From Liolophura sinensis (taxonomy: Eukaryota; Mollusca; Polyplacophora; Chitonida; Chitonidae), in contig NC_088295.1 in the NCBI RefSeq assembly GCF_032854445.1, forward strand, positions 73,562,028 to 73,626,027: 64,000 nt of DNA, in the 5' to 3' direction. Every line of letters starts with the position of its first letter. Positions within the stretch are counted from its first letter, which is position 1. The notes below the pieces were generated by a model. That model made no database searches, had not been told where the DNA came from, and saw nothing but the letters and a program-made list of their open reading frames with translations. Both the position numbers and the translations under genes were made by a program. Below, piece by piece: positions 20,685-32,282 of the stretch.

Positions 20685-22543
20685 ATACCATGGCAATAAC
20701 ATGTTCCAATCTAGTACACAATGGTTTTGATGTGGTCTAGCATCAGCAGTTTTCCCAGGGACCTTCAAAAGCGCGATGATTCTTTCGGCGTCTGGTCAGT
20801 TTCAAAATCTCACCAATCTAATCATAATTGTGCAAATAGATGGGAGATAACTCTGGCACGTTTGTGTTACGAAGAGTTACACACACTTCTGGAGGCCAAA
20901 AACTGATATCATGCATTCGATGATTGTTTGCAAATCATTGAAATATTCGTTAAATATCATGTAATCATGAATCATTGTGTATAGTTGATAATGGGTTGCA
21001 TTGTTGAAAGGATGCTCTAAGTGTAAGATGTTGGTAATTATTTGTTTGACTGTTATGCAAATTCATTTGTATGTTAACTCTGATCATGTTTTAAAAACGA
21101 CAAAAGTGTAACAGAAATATCCACAGGCTGTCTTGAAAGTTAAGACGTATTTAATGCTAAAATATCTAATTTTGTAAATACATGAGATACATTAGCTCAA
21201 CATTCTTCTACACACATCTGCATTTCATAATGCTTGGCTATTCTGAAGTTTTCTTGCGAAAGTAGAGACACATCTGCCTGGTGCAGCGAGTATGTCTTCT
21301 TGGCATAATGACAGATCGTTGACAGCCTTTACTTCTTATTCTGTGAAAAGTATTGTGATACCAAATTTTAATTTTTAAAGCTCGTCAATATGGAAAAATA
21401 TTTGTTTCGAATCTGTATTTCGTTAATATCATCAGCATTTATGTATCCATTTCACACATAAAATGTTTCCGGATCACGTTAGACAAGGCAAAGTATTTGC
21501 CCAAGGACATTCAGATTAATTGAAAAAATAAAATGAAAACATTTTAACTGACTGCGGGAACACAAACGTGCTTGTCAAAATCAAGACCTTATACATGTAC
21601 CTGGTATGTTTCTGTAAATACGCAATTACTTGATTTTTGTACTTGTCGAAAAATATCATACTTGTTCTTGCATATTTTCAGCATATATCTCCTTAATTTA
21701 GGCATCAGGTATAAATGGTAAACGGAATCTAACTATAAAGGACATAATGTACAAATGTATTTTCTATAGGCTTGGCGTCAATTTTTTCTTTAGATTCTAT
21801 TTTATATCGATTTGATCTTTGATGCTCTCATAACTGTATGAAAAAAACCATTCATTGCCTCCTGGTTTAAACGAAGTTATCACCTCTATATGGCTGAAAT
21901 ATTGGCCTTAAGCTATAATCAGCCATTCATTCAATCATTCATTCCATTTTATACCAAGTTTGGATCCATCTTTGGATGATTTCACCACGGCTTCAAGTCA
22001 GCAGATTCAATTTTTAGACGCCTGTGGAAGATCATTAATACCACATATCCGCTTTTTAGAGTTTCAAATACGGTATTTATTATCTTGTTCCTGAGACTTG
22101 AATACAAGTCAAGACTCAGTAATACTCTTCAAGTAGACTTTGGTATATATGGAGTGGCCTCTCAAAACATACCATTAGGCTGTACCTCTGAAGCTGAGGT
22201 ATGCATAACTCACGTATACAGATGTATCTGTCGTTGTTGTCATAGAATGCTTCCAGTAAATACTGTTTCTCACGCAGTAGAAATGTTGCAGATTTTTCAC
22301 GCTGAAACTTGCATGGGAGATAACTCTTACATCCTTTGACTTGGGCTGTCAGGGATGTACGAAGGTAATGTTCAATCAAATCAATTTGATAGCGTTATGT
22401 TGCAACGTTAAAAATGTTATTGTGCTATATAAGGCGGCTTGATTAAAATGACAAAAAATTCTAACTTTCTTTCTCGGTAACACTGGATACAAAGTCTAAT
22501 GATATAGACAAAAAGATAGTCGTAGACAGGAAAGCTAAAATTG
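20685..22543. other. Intergenic DNA with two copies of a 13-mer
   Basis: No supported gene. GGGAGATAACTCT occurs at 20842-20854 and 22315-22327, and again in reverse at 46329-46341. The rest is unique AT-rich DNA. Confidence 0.55.
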
Positions 22544-22697
22544 CCCTTGATAACCTTGTTTATTTGATTGGTGTTGCACGTCATAATCAGGAATATTTCA
22601 CTTACACGACGGCTGCCAACATTATGGTGGGAGGAAACCGGGCAGAGCCCGAGGGGAAACCCACGACCATCCACAGGTTGCGGCCACCCTTGATAAA
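22544..22697 (-). mobile_element. 5'-truncated family-1 SINE with target duplication
   Basis: CCCTTGATAA occurs at 22544-22553 and 22687-22696. Between them lie the inverted tail (TTTGATTGGTGTTGCACGTC) and core (GGTGGGAGGAAACCGGGCAG), ending at CCACAGGTTGCGGCC without the tRNA head. Confidence 0.93.
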
Positions 22698-23748
22698 CTA
22701 ATACCCAAAACTAAAACCCTGGATTTTCATTCCTCACATAAGTTCGTCGCCTTTTGTAAGAGTGAATAGTCTCCTCAAGTCCATAATACATTTTATGAAA
22801 TTCATTGAAATTCCTGTATTCATCTTACGTTCTGAAGAGACCAAGTAGTTTTAACCAAGTGTCGTATTTGGCGTATCAACTGAACATGTTGCACACACAT
22901 TTTAATCTCGATGGGGATACTGCTCTCGAGTGTATTATGTGTGGGGGCATAAAACTTATCCTGTTTGACTGTAAACTTTATTGTGTTAAAGGTTCTAAAC
23001 AGTCGACTCTGTATTCAAATTATTTAATACTTTCATTCATTATCTGGTCACTATTGGCATATACCAGAAAATACAGTACTTATTCAATTCTACATACAGC
23101 TTTCTAGATTATATATTAAGTATTGCGGTTGTGGAGTTTTAACTGAGGTTTGGATCTTTCTTTACAGGTTTTCATTTTGGATGTTTTCATTCTTGCACTG
23201 AAAACCATTAACTGTCTCCCAATTTGAAATGTTTTGCGCGTTTTCCAGAGTTTTATTAAAGTGTTAATACAGATGGCGTGTTCATCTGCAATTTATTTGC
23301 ATGTGTAATCCACGTTTGAGCAAAAATTTCAGTTCATCAATAAGTAATATCTGTAACTGTACCGTGCATCTTTTCAGGTAGGTCTGAATAATGCAATTAA
23401 TTTGGGGTTAATAAGAGACATCTCAAATGCATAAATGAAGATGAAGAGACGTTGAAGCTCAAATGACCTATCACAAGGAGATATATTATCAGATGTGTAT
23501 GTTACTACAACTGTTATGTGCATGTATGTATGTAAATAAATTTGGTAGTTTTGTTACAGATGTATTGGGTCTTTAATTTTTATTAAGCTGACATCACAAA
23601 TCAATACCTTATTTATATGACAATATAGGTTAGAGTTGAATCATGTACAAAGGAAATGATCTAAGAAACTAAAATGATCTTCCTGAAGTGGGATATTCAT
23701 TGATTACGCTATATTGTAAAACAGTGCGCTAAAAACAACATACCATTA
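22698..23748. other. Intergenic DNA with no supported gene
   Basis: The 100-codon plus-strand frame at 22805-23107 is AT-biased, low in complexity and has no motif. It is not supported as a gene. Confidence 0.5.
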
Positions 23749-23902
23749 TGCACGCAAGATTTATTTATTTATCCATTTGATTGGTGTTTTACGCCGTATT
23801 CAAGAATATTTCATTTATACGAAGGCGTCCAACATTATGGTGGGAGGTAACCGAGCAGAACCCGGGGGAAACCATGACCATCCTCAGGTTTGCACGCATG
23901 AT
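23749..23902 (-). mobile_element. 5'-truncated family-1 SINE with target duplication
   Basis: TGCACGCAAGAT (23749-23760) and TGCACGCATGAT (23891-23902) flank the inverted tail and core, which end at CATCCTCAGGTT. There is one mismatch between the duplications. Confidence 0.92.
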
Positions 23903-24309
23903 ACTAAAAACATGATAGTTTGGGTGCATGAGCGTACACTATTTTAGAAGTGTTGTAATATCATGATAAAAAAGGCGATTGACACCAAAAATATGTTGAT
24001 ACATAATTACTGTTGTACTTCTGATATTTCGTTTTACGTGAGTTCTTCACGCATTTATTCTTCATGTGAAATCATAATGCTAAAATACGTTTTTAATCTG
24101 TGGAGAAAACGACGCGCGACAGTTTTAATTGCATAGTGTTCACCTAACATAAAATACCACAGCGCATTATTAAATCTTCGACGTTATTACAATTAAATAA
24201 ACCAACGTTAACACACGAGGTATTGTTTCAATTCCAGTCTTGGACAGGTATTTTGGAGGAGATCAAATACCTACCACCATTATGACATATATATTGAGGA
24301 CTCCCTGTG

Positions 24310-24425
24310 GGTAAATATATATGTGGTTACATTTGGGAAAGTTCGTCAGTTTGTTGTGAATGGCCAGAGGTTTACTCCAGGAACTTTGGTTACTTTTACC
24401 CTGAAGACTCACCGCAACATAACTG
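24310..24425 (+). mobile_element. Degenerate SINE core
   Basis: GGGAAAGTTCGTCAGTTTG, then GGCCAGAGGTTTACTCCAGG and CCCTGAAGACTCACCGC resemble the GTGGGAAAGTCCGTCAG core also seen at 26035-26120. Neither head nor tail is preserved. Confidence 0.55.
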
Positions 24426-24735
24426 AGTTTATCGGTCAGTACCGATAAATTAAATCATATCCACAGAATCCCTCATTTTACTGTTTATTGTTTATGCATA
24501 AAGTAATATTTTAATTATATCTAATTACATTCATTTAACTGCTTATTTACCTCACGCTGTAACACGTTTAATATTTTTAACTAACGTTATGTTCACGTTT
24601 TCTGAGCGCCTTCAAGTTCCTTGTAGAAGACATACTCATCAGAGGAACTTCAGGTTTGTATTTCTTTACAAAAACTTTTACTTAAAATCCTGGATTTAAA
24701 AGTCTGTAGCCCCCCCCAAACACCCAGGTCTTATC

Positions 24736-24870
24736 GTGGTAACACGAAAAACAACCACGCATTGCTCACAGTGGTAACACGAAAAACAACCACGCATTGC
24801 TCAGTGGTAACACGAAAAACAACCACGCATTGCTCACAGTGGTAACACGAAAACAACCACGCATTGCTTA
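24736..24870 (+). repeat. 35-bp tandem repeat, four copies
   Basis: Units starting near 24736, 24771, 24804 and 24839 read GTGGTAACACGAAAAACAAC, CACGCATTGCTCACA, with 1-2 base length differences. The copies are nearly identical. Confidence 0.95.
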
Positions 24871-25059
24871 ATGGACAAGATGACTTAATTTCGTGTATGT
24901 TGAGATATTCGGAATTGTGCTTCTTGAAACTTTTAATAATAACATAATATTATTCATAGGTTGACATAACAAAGAGTATATCGTAACATATATAATTCTT
25001 ATAACACAATATATATCAAAGGTAAAAATGAAACTCTGATAATACAGTATTAACCATAT

Positions 25060-25187
25060 TTATTTATTTGCTAGGTGTTTTACGCCGCAGTCAAGAATGT
25101 TTGACTTATATGGTGAGAAGAAACCGCGGCCAGAGCCCGGGGGAAACCGATGGCTTTCCACAGGTTGCTGGCAGATTTTCCCACGTG
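25060..25187 (-). mobile_element. 5'-truncated family-1 SINE
   Basis: Inverted tail (TTGCTAGGTGTTTTACGCCG) and core (AGAGCCCGGGGGAAACCG), with about 20 bases deleted around the GGCCAGCATTAT block, ending at TTCCCACGTGG. No clear target duplication. Confidence 0.88.
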
Positions 25188-26034
25188 GTATTGTTTCGTA
25201 ACAGTTTGTGTCATAACTATAGTATCAAATGCCTTGATGTTTATCGTAGACTTCAGGTGTGTTCACCTATTTGTAATAACCCAACATATATCCAGTGCAT
25301 TTAATATTGAAAAATAATGACGTAAAACATGTGGTAACTTACACATTTCAGACAATGCCAAAGATGGAAACAGACGGAAAAACACGAAATCAGTGTGTCT
25401 AAAAAATGGTGTCTTAGTATTACTTACAACATGCAGACCAAGTCAGAAACGGTGAATTACGTAGTGAAGAGCTACGTAATTATTGTTCATTCCAGAGACA
25501 CCGATGCTATTAGCGGACTGCTCTGATGATTACACGAAGAATGACGCTTAGTTTACAATCGATGATCATCAAGGCGTAATTTACAACAGAACAGCACTGA
25601 TTTGCTTACGTCTTATATCATCAGCCTTTCTTGCAAGTGTTGATTTCTGTTTACAGTAAAGCTGTGGCTAAAATAAATACTTTTGAGTTTTTAAAAAACT
25701 TTTCGATACATGCTCATGGGTTAAAGTTTATTGTAAGTTTCAGCGCTTAAACGTCTTAATATATAGTACAACATTCTGTGTTAATTTTAAATCTCTAGGC
25801 ATAACCAAGGTTTGTCTCCATGTATCGGATAACCCTCGTGACCCGAAAGCAGAACCAGTTTTGGATGAATACTTAGTGCAGAGATCATAATTCTTTGTGT
25901 GGTTTTTGGTGTTATCGAATTATGTGGTCCTGGTTTCCTGGTGAGAATCTCACCAATAAGTGGGCAACGAGATTTGTGTGATCATTTTCACGGTCTAATG
26001 TTCTTTCACCAACATGGTGCGCAAATTGGCTCGT
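25188..26034. other. Intergenic DNA with no supported gene
   Basis: Contains a short hairpin, AATTACGTAG / CTACGTAATT with a 7-base loop at 25453-25479. No gene is supported. Confidence 0.5.
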
Positions 26035-26195
26035 GATACGTGGGAAAGTCCGTCAGTAACTTGTCACAGGTTCGTGGTTTTCAACGGGCACGCCGATTTC
26101 CTCCGACTTTAAAAGTGATGCCTTTGTTGCAGTGAAATATTCTTGAGTAAAGGGGTTAAACAAAAACCAAAAAATCAATCAAGCAATCAATCAAC
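26035..26195 (+). mobile_element. SINE related to family 1, with CAAT-rich tail
   Basis: GTGGGAAAGTCCGTCAGTAA, GGGCACGCCGATTTCCTCCG and AGTGAAATATTCTTGAGTA are followed by a tail built of CAATCAA units instead of plain A. The upstream tRNA-like head is not obvious. Confidence 0.75.
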
Positions 26196-27071
26196 CAGAA
26201 ATAAGCAAAAAAATGGACGGACTTGATGCATACATGTAACTGTTTAGACGTACGAATCCATCTCTATGTTGTATTCCTTCTTTTTTACAATTTATTTATG
26301 AAACAAATGTAGTTTGTCAAACATGTAACGCTAGAGAATGTCTCGTGTCTGTAGGCGATTTCTAAGGCTCTCGCCTTTTACTTGCTAGAATGATCTGCTT
26401 TATACACTGTAGGTATCTGTAGCTGACTCGGTTGTAGCTTTATGTCAGCAGATATGCGAGACTACTGGCGAGATGCAATCCTTTCCTGAGACATTGTTAC
26501 AGTACCCTCTCTCGTCTACATCGTGTCGGCGAAACGTTCATTGGCAACCTTTCGCCGATCTTCCTGGCTCTAAATGAGAAAGCATTTGTAACATAACGTT
26601 AATTTATATTTATAGGGTAGCTTGAAATCAACTAGTGACGGCAATTTGGCAAACACAGAACACGCCACAAAAGCATCGAATCTGTTTTTTTTTATTTTCA
26701 CAACGGTTTCTTGTAGAAGTAAAATGTTGCAAACCATGTGGACAAAAGTATCGATTGGTGTATGTAAAAAAGACAAAAACTAAAAAGATATCTTTTCTAT
26801 CATGAAGTTGTACATGTGACTTTTGTAACCCGTATATATACTGTTATCTTCTGCTTCTAGAACTACTTATTCTTTTATCTTTGGCTATGATTTATGATTC
26901 TCATGATTTGATTTATTTGATTGTAGTTAACCACTTTACCCAAGAATTAGAAGAGACGTGAGTAAACCACAGACATTTGTGAGACCGATGGTCCATACAG
27001 GGTCTTGGGACAAATTACAGCGGAGGATTGAACTCACGCGTCGTCTGACCAAACGTGAGTGCAATCAAGCT
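26196..27071. other. Intergenic DNA with no supported gene
   Basis: Unique sequence with no coding signal recognised. Confidence 0.55.
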
Positions 27072-27226
27072 TAAGACTATAATTTATTTGATTATTTATT
27101 TTGGTGTTTTACGCCATACTCCAGAATATTTCACTTATACGACGGCCAGCACAATGATTCGAGGAACCGGACAGAGCCAGGAAGAAACTCACGGCCATCC
27201 GCAGTTTGCTGCTATAAGACTAAAAT
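27072..27226 (-). mobile_element. 5'-truncated family-1 SINE with target duplication
   Basis: TAAGACTATAAT (27072-27083) and TAAGACTAAAAT (27215-27226) bracket the inverted tail (TTGGTGTTTTACGCCATAC) and a somewhat decayed core ending CATCCGCAGTTTGCTGC. Confidence 0.9.
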
Positions 27227-27826
27227 ATCACAACGCCACAAAACGTGGCGTTACAGTGAGGCAGCATTATAAGTGTATGTGCCTCTGCTACAACGTCGTC
27301 ATATGGCCGAAATATACTGCAAAACAACCAATGCAAGCCATTACTGCCACGCCAGGTCCTCATTATCGAGGAAACGCAATGACAAATGAAACAAACTCTT
27401 TTTGGTCACTATAGAGCAGTTCTTGGCTGTCCAGAATAACAGGTTATCAACAGGTTATTGGGTAACTTACCCGATAACAGAAGGAGATTTACCGATACGG
27501 AATCCGTACGTATTCATAATATTTATGGTGGGTCGAGCTGAATAATAATTTAATTCATTTCAGCTGACGGGAAGTTTACTATTTACAGGATAGCGAACGT
27601 TTATTATATTAATACGAGGCCTATCGCATATTCAAAATTCCTAGAACTGCCTTCACTCACACTTGGAATAAAAACTTTTTGAGTATAGAGTTAAACACGT
27701 GAATCTATATATCTGTAAGTTTCACAATCCTACGGTTTTTAGAGTGTGTTTCTTTCCGATATCAGACACCGATTCAATCATCATTAAATGAGAATTTATA
27801 CATGTACGGAAAACTAGAGATAGGCG
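27227..27826. other. Intergenic DNA with no supported gene
   Basis: Includes a short inverted motif GTTATCAACAGGTTATTGGG near 27440. No gene is supported. Confidence 0.5.
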
Positions 27827-29190
27827 AATGCGGGGTTGCAACTCTTACTGTAATAAAATACCCCTACTGAAATAAACGATAGAAGAATAACGGTTATTGA
27901 AATGTATTTAAGCGTTACATTGTAACCCATAATGAAATCAATTTTTCAATAAGTGTTGCATTGTCTCGAAATAATATTTCAATAGGGCTTATATTTGCGA
28001 CGTTTACTGAAGTGTTTGTTTCCAATGAGGCCAAATCATTTTTTTTGGCACAGGACATGAAGTGTCTTATTGAAATAATTATGGTAAATTCAGGACTTTT
28101 TCCTGCGCATGAACTTATGCACCCGCATTTAGACACAATATTGAATTCTCCCTGTTACTCAAACATGCCCAACATACAGTCAATGATAACTTATATGATC
28201 AAAGACAGCAATATGATGGATTGTAATTGAGCAATACGAAAAATTTCCGGAAAACTGTTTGGATGAAAACAATCATAGTTGTGTTCAAGTTGCACGCAGG
28301 GGGCCGAAGCTCGACAATAACTTGGAGATGTGGAGAAGCATTTTACTTGGTTTTAATGCATAAGGAAGAATCATTTTCCGTAAAAATATTTTGTCCGTAA
28401 AACTATTTGGACAAAACAATTATAATCTTATCCAAACTGGACTACGGGTAGGAAACTCAAACCTAATCTGTCATTTGCCAAGGTACAGGCATGTGCCAAG
28501 TTCCAATTCAATAGGATCCGTTTTGAAAAAGCCCCAGAAAACTGTGTGGACAAAAACCGCCATAATTTGTTAAATTTGGACATAGGTGTTCGAAACTGGA
28601 ACTCCATCTATAACTTCGCCATGACAAATGTCAATCCAGCGCAATGAACAGTTTTCAAATAACTTTTGGAAAGCTTTTGTGACAGACTGATGGAGTGATA
28701 TACCGACGGACGTGGTTCAAACATAAAATCTCCAGGCACCGGTTTGGGACTAATAAATAAAGTGTAAAGTAACACAAATACTTCAATAATCCCAGAAATA
28801 CACTCAAAATACATCCAAGTCAATACAATAGAAAGGACACAGGGAAAGTGAAATCAAGTGAAAATTATGCATGCTATGACACATGATACTGTTAGTTCCC
28901 TAGTTATACTGTTTGTTATGACATCTTGAAATGATTTAATAAGTCAATCTCACACAATCCTTCTGAGAATATTTCAGTAATCATCAATATGGCCATTAAA
29001 TATGTCTTAGTGAAATGAAATCCGTAACATTTCAATAAAGGTTGCCATTGCAGTGCTAACTGAAAAAATATTTCATTCGAGTTAATTGTAATTATTCCAG
29101 TAAGCGTTACACTTGTAATACTTGTAACGCTTACTAAAACATCTATTTCATTAAGGGTAATTTACTTCAATAAGAGTGGCAACAATGTGG
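27827..29190. mobile_element. Non-autonomous DNA element with long diverged inverted ends
   Basis: Left end GTTGCAACTCTTACTG (27835 onward) matches the reverse complement of the right end, GTTGCCACTCTTATTG (29183 backward). The match continues through TACCC-(C/T)TNATGAAATA and a module with GCGTTAC. AATGCGG (27827-27833) and AATGTGG (29184-29190) may be target duplications. Both ends are full of short TTTCAATAAG and GTTGCA modules, and the right end contains a 13-bp hairpin AGTAAGCGTTACA at 29099-29135. No transposase frame is seen. Confidence 0.6.
28240..28720 (+). repeat. Internal repeat with recurring CCGGAAAACTGTTTGGA module
   Basis: The module CCGGAAAACTGTTTGGATGA, TCCGTAAAACTATTTGGAC and CCCCAGAAAACTGTGTGGAC recurs near 28250, 28395 and 28535, each followed by an AACAAT-rich stretch, a TTGGAC or TTCAAGTTG block and then GTCGAAACT-like text. 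It is an interspersed repeat of unknown class, nested inside the 27827-29190 element. Confidence 0.6.
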
Positions 29191-29501
29191 CTGAAATAAC
29201 TAGATGTCTATGAATTAAATTGAAGTGAGCAACTGTCAGTGGTCCCAGCAAAAGGGACATTTGGGACTGACAGAGTGTAATGGTACCATGTATCAGTCCC
29301 ATCCTGAGTTGGTTGTTGTTGAATACAGGGTATTGGCATATCGCGCTAACAATGAGCACATATAGTTATCTAAGACTTGAGTATCACACACACATTTTTA
29401 ATGGACACCTTCTATAAAAAGTTTAGCACCATAAATAAAGCACTATGAACCAGTAACATATTTACAAGCCAGAAAAGTACTCAGAAAGAGGACACATTAC
29501 T
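29191..29501. other. Intergenic DNA with no supported gene
   Basis: Unique sequence. The minus-strand 65-codon frame at 29162-29359 overlaps the end of the neighbouring element and shows no motif. Confidence 0.5.
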
Positions 29502-29867
29502 CTCTTTTATTCATAGAGCGTCCGCTTCGGGACCGGTAGATCCAGGATCAATCCTTGATCGAGTCACACCTAAGACTTTAAAAGAGGAAGTTGTAATTTC
29601 CTCGCTTGGCGTTCAGCATGAAGGGGATAGTGCAACGACTGGTTGACCCGTATCAGTATAATGGCTCGGGCGGTGCGGCTTACTTGCCTTCGGTAAGTCG
29701 TCTCAGTGAAGCAGCACTAAATAAAAGAGCGGTGGAAATCCGTCCTGCAACAAGGAGGCACATTATACGTACATGCACCCAAATGATTCCTTCGTCGTCA
29801 TATGACTGAAAACTTGTTGAGTACGACGTTAAACCCCAAGCACTCACTCACTCACTCTTTTATTCAT
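29502..29867 (+). mobile_element. Family-2 tRNA-derived SINE with 13-bp target duplication
   Basis: CTCTTTTATTCAT at 29502-29514 and 29855-29867 flanks the element. It starts with AGAGCGTCCGCTTCGGGACC and GGATCAATCCTTGATCGAG, a tRNA-like anticodon arm and box B with box A truncated. It continues with the core GACCCGTATCAGTATAATGG, CCTTCGGTAAGTCGTCTCAG and GAAGCAGCACTA, and ends GAGTACGACGTTAAACCCC plus a CACT repeat tail. Other copies are at 18590-18690 and 54478-54765. Confidence 0.95.
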
Positions 29868-30088
29868 TATTTATTTATTTTATTGCTGCTGCTTCAATGT
29901 ACTATATCACCTATGATGCTTTCATTTTCATGAAAGTTGTATAATATCCATAAGATAGTGTGCGAAATATCAAATACGATATAATTAAAGGAAAAGACCT
30001 TAATAACTCGAGGTAAGCACCACTAGACATACACCATTTAAAACTATGCAGTAGTATACTTTCATTTATTTCAAAGATTTTTGTGAGA

Positions 30089-30346
30089 AGAGTTAAAGGC
30101 GTTCAAACATTTGAATGCTTAGGTGGGCTTTATGACGTTTTTTCAACTCCAATCACAACACTGAACGTTGGAATAACCCTTTTTATCCATGAATAAAAGA
30201 TAACTGAAATAGTGTTTCAAAGAAGTCCTCCCTTCTGGTGAACGTAAGGAAACAAGGTGATGTGACGTCAGAGTTCCTAGATACCGTCAGTATGGCTCAT
30301 AAAGCCCACCATACATTCAAATATTTGAATGCCTTTCAACACTCTT
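30089..30346. mobile_element. MITE-like element with ~45-bp inverted ends
   Basis: Left end AGAGTTAAAGGCGTTCAAAC to GGTGGGCTTTATGA (about 30089-30134) is inverted relative to 30298-30346. The right arm contains a perfect 18-base palindrome, CATTCAAATATTTGAATG (30314-30331). The left arm has a near-palindromic version. There is no coding capacity. Confidence 0.75.
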
Positions 30347-30749
30347 TAAAACGATCTGAAAAAAATATTATAGTATTTTTCCGCATAGCTTTCAGTTGTC
30401 TGTATAATGAACCTTACTTCATATTTTAGCCTTTCTTTTATTTTAAAAACGAACAACATAGACAGTAAGACCAGAGCTGCGAGCTTTTTGGAACAATTGG
30501 ATTTTAAGAGGGTTGTCGTGTATTCTGACCCTCATAATCTATACATACGTTATAGGATTACTTCAATATTCATGAAGCACTAGACGGTGAAAGATTTTAA
30601 AGATCTCAGTTATTGGAGGAAGTCATTTCCTATCGTAATAAGCTATTTTTGTGTGCATTTTGTGAAAAGTTGTGTACAAAGTTCCATTATACCTTGTAAG
30701 CATGAGAACATTCAGTCGCTTAAATTCGAATACGTGATGGCATTGGTGA
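30347..30749. other. Intergenic DNA with no supported gene
   Basis: AT-rich. A 107-codon plus-strand frame (30587-30910) runs into the dispersed repeat copy C and has no recognised motif. Confidence 0.5.
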
Positions 30750-31290
30750 AGGCTATAATCGTTTACAGTTTGGCGTTTAAAAATCAGCTTGTTAAGATTA
30801 TTCCATCAAACGCCTTTACTTTATTTAAGTCTCTTAAGCTTTACATTGAGGATAATTCTCTTGTCAGTAAATATGGACAGAGCGTCCAACATCTCTGGCG
30901 CTCTGTTTGATGATTGTGTCTAATTCCGCTTAACCCAGATCTGGGGGAGGGGTGGGGTTGGGATGTTTTCATCGTCTTGAATTAAGGCTCCACGTTGGAT
31001 ATATGAACAGTTGCCATCAACGCGCAACTAAGATACTATTTTATTATCGGCAACTTGTGTACATGCATGATACAGGATATGAATACTGATTTTGCTCATA
31101 CACCTATAGCATATGCTTTACAACATTATCGAAAACTGTTTATTACATCGCTTTGCATAATTCCGACCTAAGTTCTTACTTTATATACTTTCTAAGTTCT
31201 TTGGTGGTTTGTTTTGCGATTATTGACCTGATACATCCATCGTGGTTTACAGCTGGTATGTGAATGTTTCTTTCTACGCATAGATCCAAA
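30750..31290 (+). repeat. Unclassified dispersed repeat, copy C (longest)
   Basis: Holds the full set of blocks found piecemeal in copies A, B, D and E: GATTATTCCATCAAACGCC, GTAAATATGGACAGAGCGTC, CGCAACTAAGATACTA, GAATACTGATTTTGCTC, TTTATATACTTTCTAAG, TTCTTTGGTGGTTTG and a GTGAATGTTTCTTTC end. It is a useful reference copy for defining the family. Confidence 0.8.
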
Positions 31291-31435
31291 GACAACCCAT
31301 TGGATGGCTTGGCCATGATTCATGAAACAGTGTTAAATACTGTTCAGAAGCAGTGAAGACATGGAAAGTTGCAAAGTTGTAGTTAATAGATTTTTGATAT
31401 TTTTCATAATGGGAAAAAAGTTTGAATTATTCCAC

Positions 31436-31505
31436 GAACCTATGCGTCGAAACGGACATTCGCATACTAGCCGCCAACCAATAAGGACGTTCCAGGTCAA
31501 TGCTC
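31436..31505 (-). repeat. Unclassified dispersed repeat, copy F (inverted end)
   Basis: GCGTCGAAACGGACATTCGC followed by CCAATAAGGACGTTCCAGG is the reverse of the family 3' end (compare 41880-41935). It lies about 150 bases from copy C in inverted orientation. Confidence 0.7.
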
Positions 31506-32282
31506 GCAGGCCTTCCTGCTGCATCTTCACAGAATAATTAAAAACTCGAGGACTTACCGTAGTGTGGATCTACAAGAAATAGAAGGCTGTGATCGCTATT
31601 TGTCACGCTGATGACAACAGAAATACATGGTTCGGGAAATTGGTTTATTGTATGGTTATAACATGGGGACATAAGCTTACAAAAGTAACAAGTAACAACA
31701 AAACCTCAACTGAATGTTGCTACATGAGGTCCACTGAACGCAAAGTAACAAGACACATACACGTTCTGGAGAAGTCCATTCATCGGGTATAAAGTTCAAC
31801 ACGAATAAGCACAGAAACTTGTGCATTCGTGAGCGAACATTTGTATGTGGTATTCAGAAGTTCACATATCTTGAAATAAAGAAATGAAACCCACGGTTTT
31901 TCCTGATGCTCAAGAACCAATGAGTGATTGGGTTTTCACATAACCGTCAGCAAGCTTATCTGCTATAAGTTTGTGGTTCAAAACCGTCAGTGTTGATTTT
32001 CTTGCCAATATCTAATATATAACCACAATGGCACAAACACTTCGCATTGGACCACGCCAAGTGGAATACAATACAAACTACATTCCGCCAGTTGCCTTCA
32101 CGTCTTTGGCACTGTGCTTTAATTCGAGAGTAAGGCAAAATACCGTCCATGCTGGCTATGAGTATCCTTTTACTCTCCTGGAAAGGTTTTAAAACGAAAA
32201 GGACCGTTCCATTGAAATAATTTAAAAACACCGACACAAGTAAGTTGCAGCCTTGCTCAAGAATGTGACTTTTCTTTTTTCA
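31506..32282 (-). other. Probable 3' untranslated region of the Hox gene
   Basis: Follows the Hox stop codon on the minus strand. The nearest clear AATAAA on that strand is at 31649-31644, which would give a 3' UTR of about 650 bases. The open frame at 31956-32237 has no homeobox-like or other motif and is taken as untranslated. The transcript end is inferred from one hexamer only. Confidence 0.35.

Noticed and set aside
22805-23107. 100-codon plus-strand frame
   Set aside because: AT-biased composition, no family motif and no splice or promoter context.
24736-24870. CRISPR-like array
   Set aside because: The 35-bp units are directly adjacent with no unique spacers, and the genome is eukaryotic.
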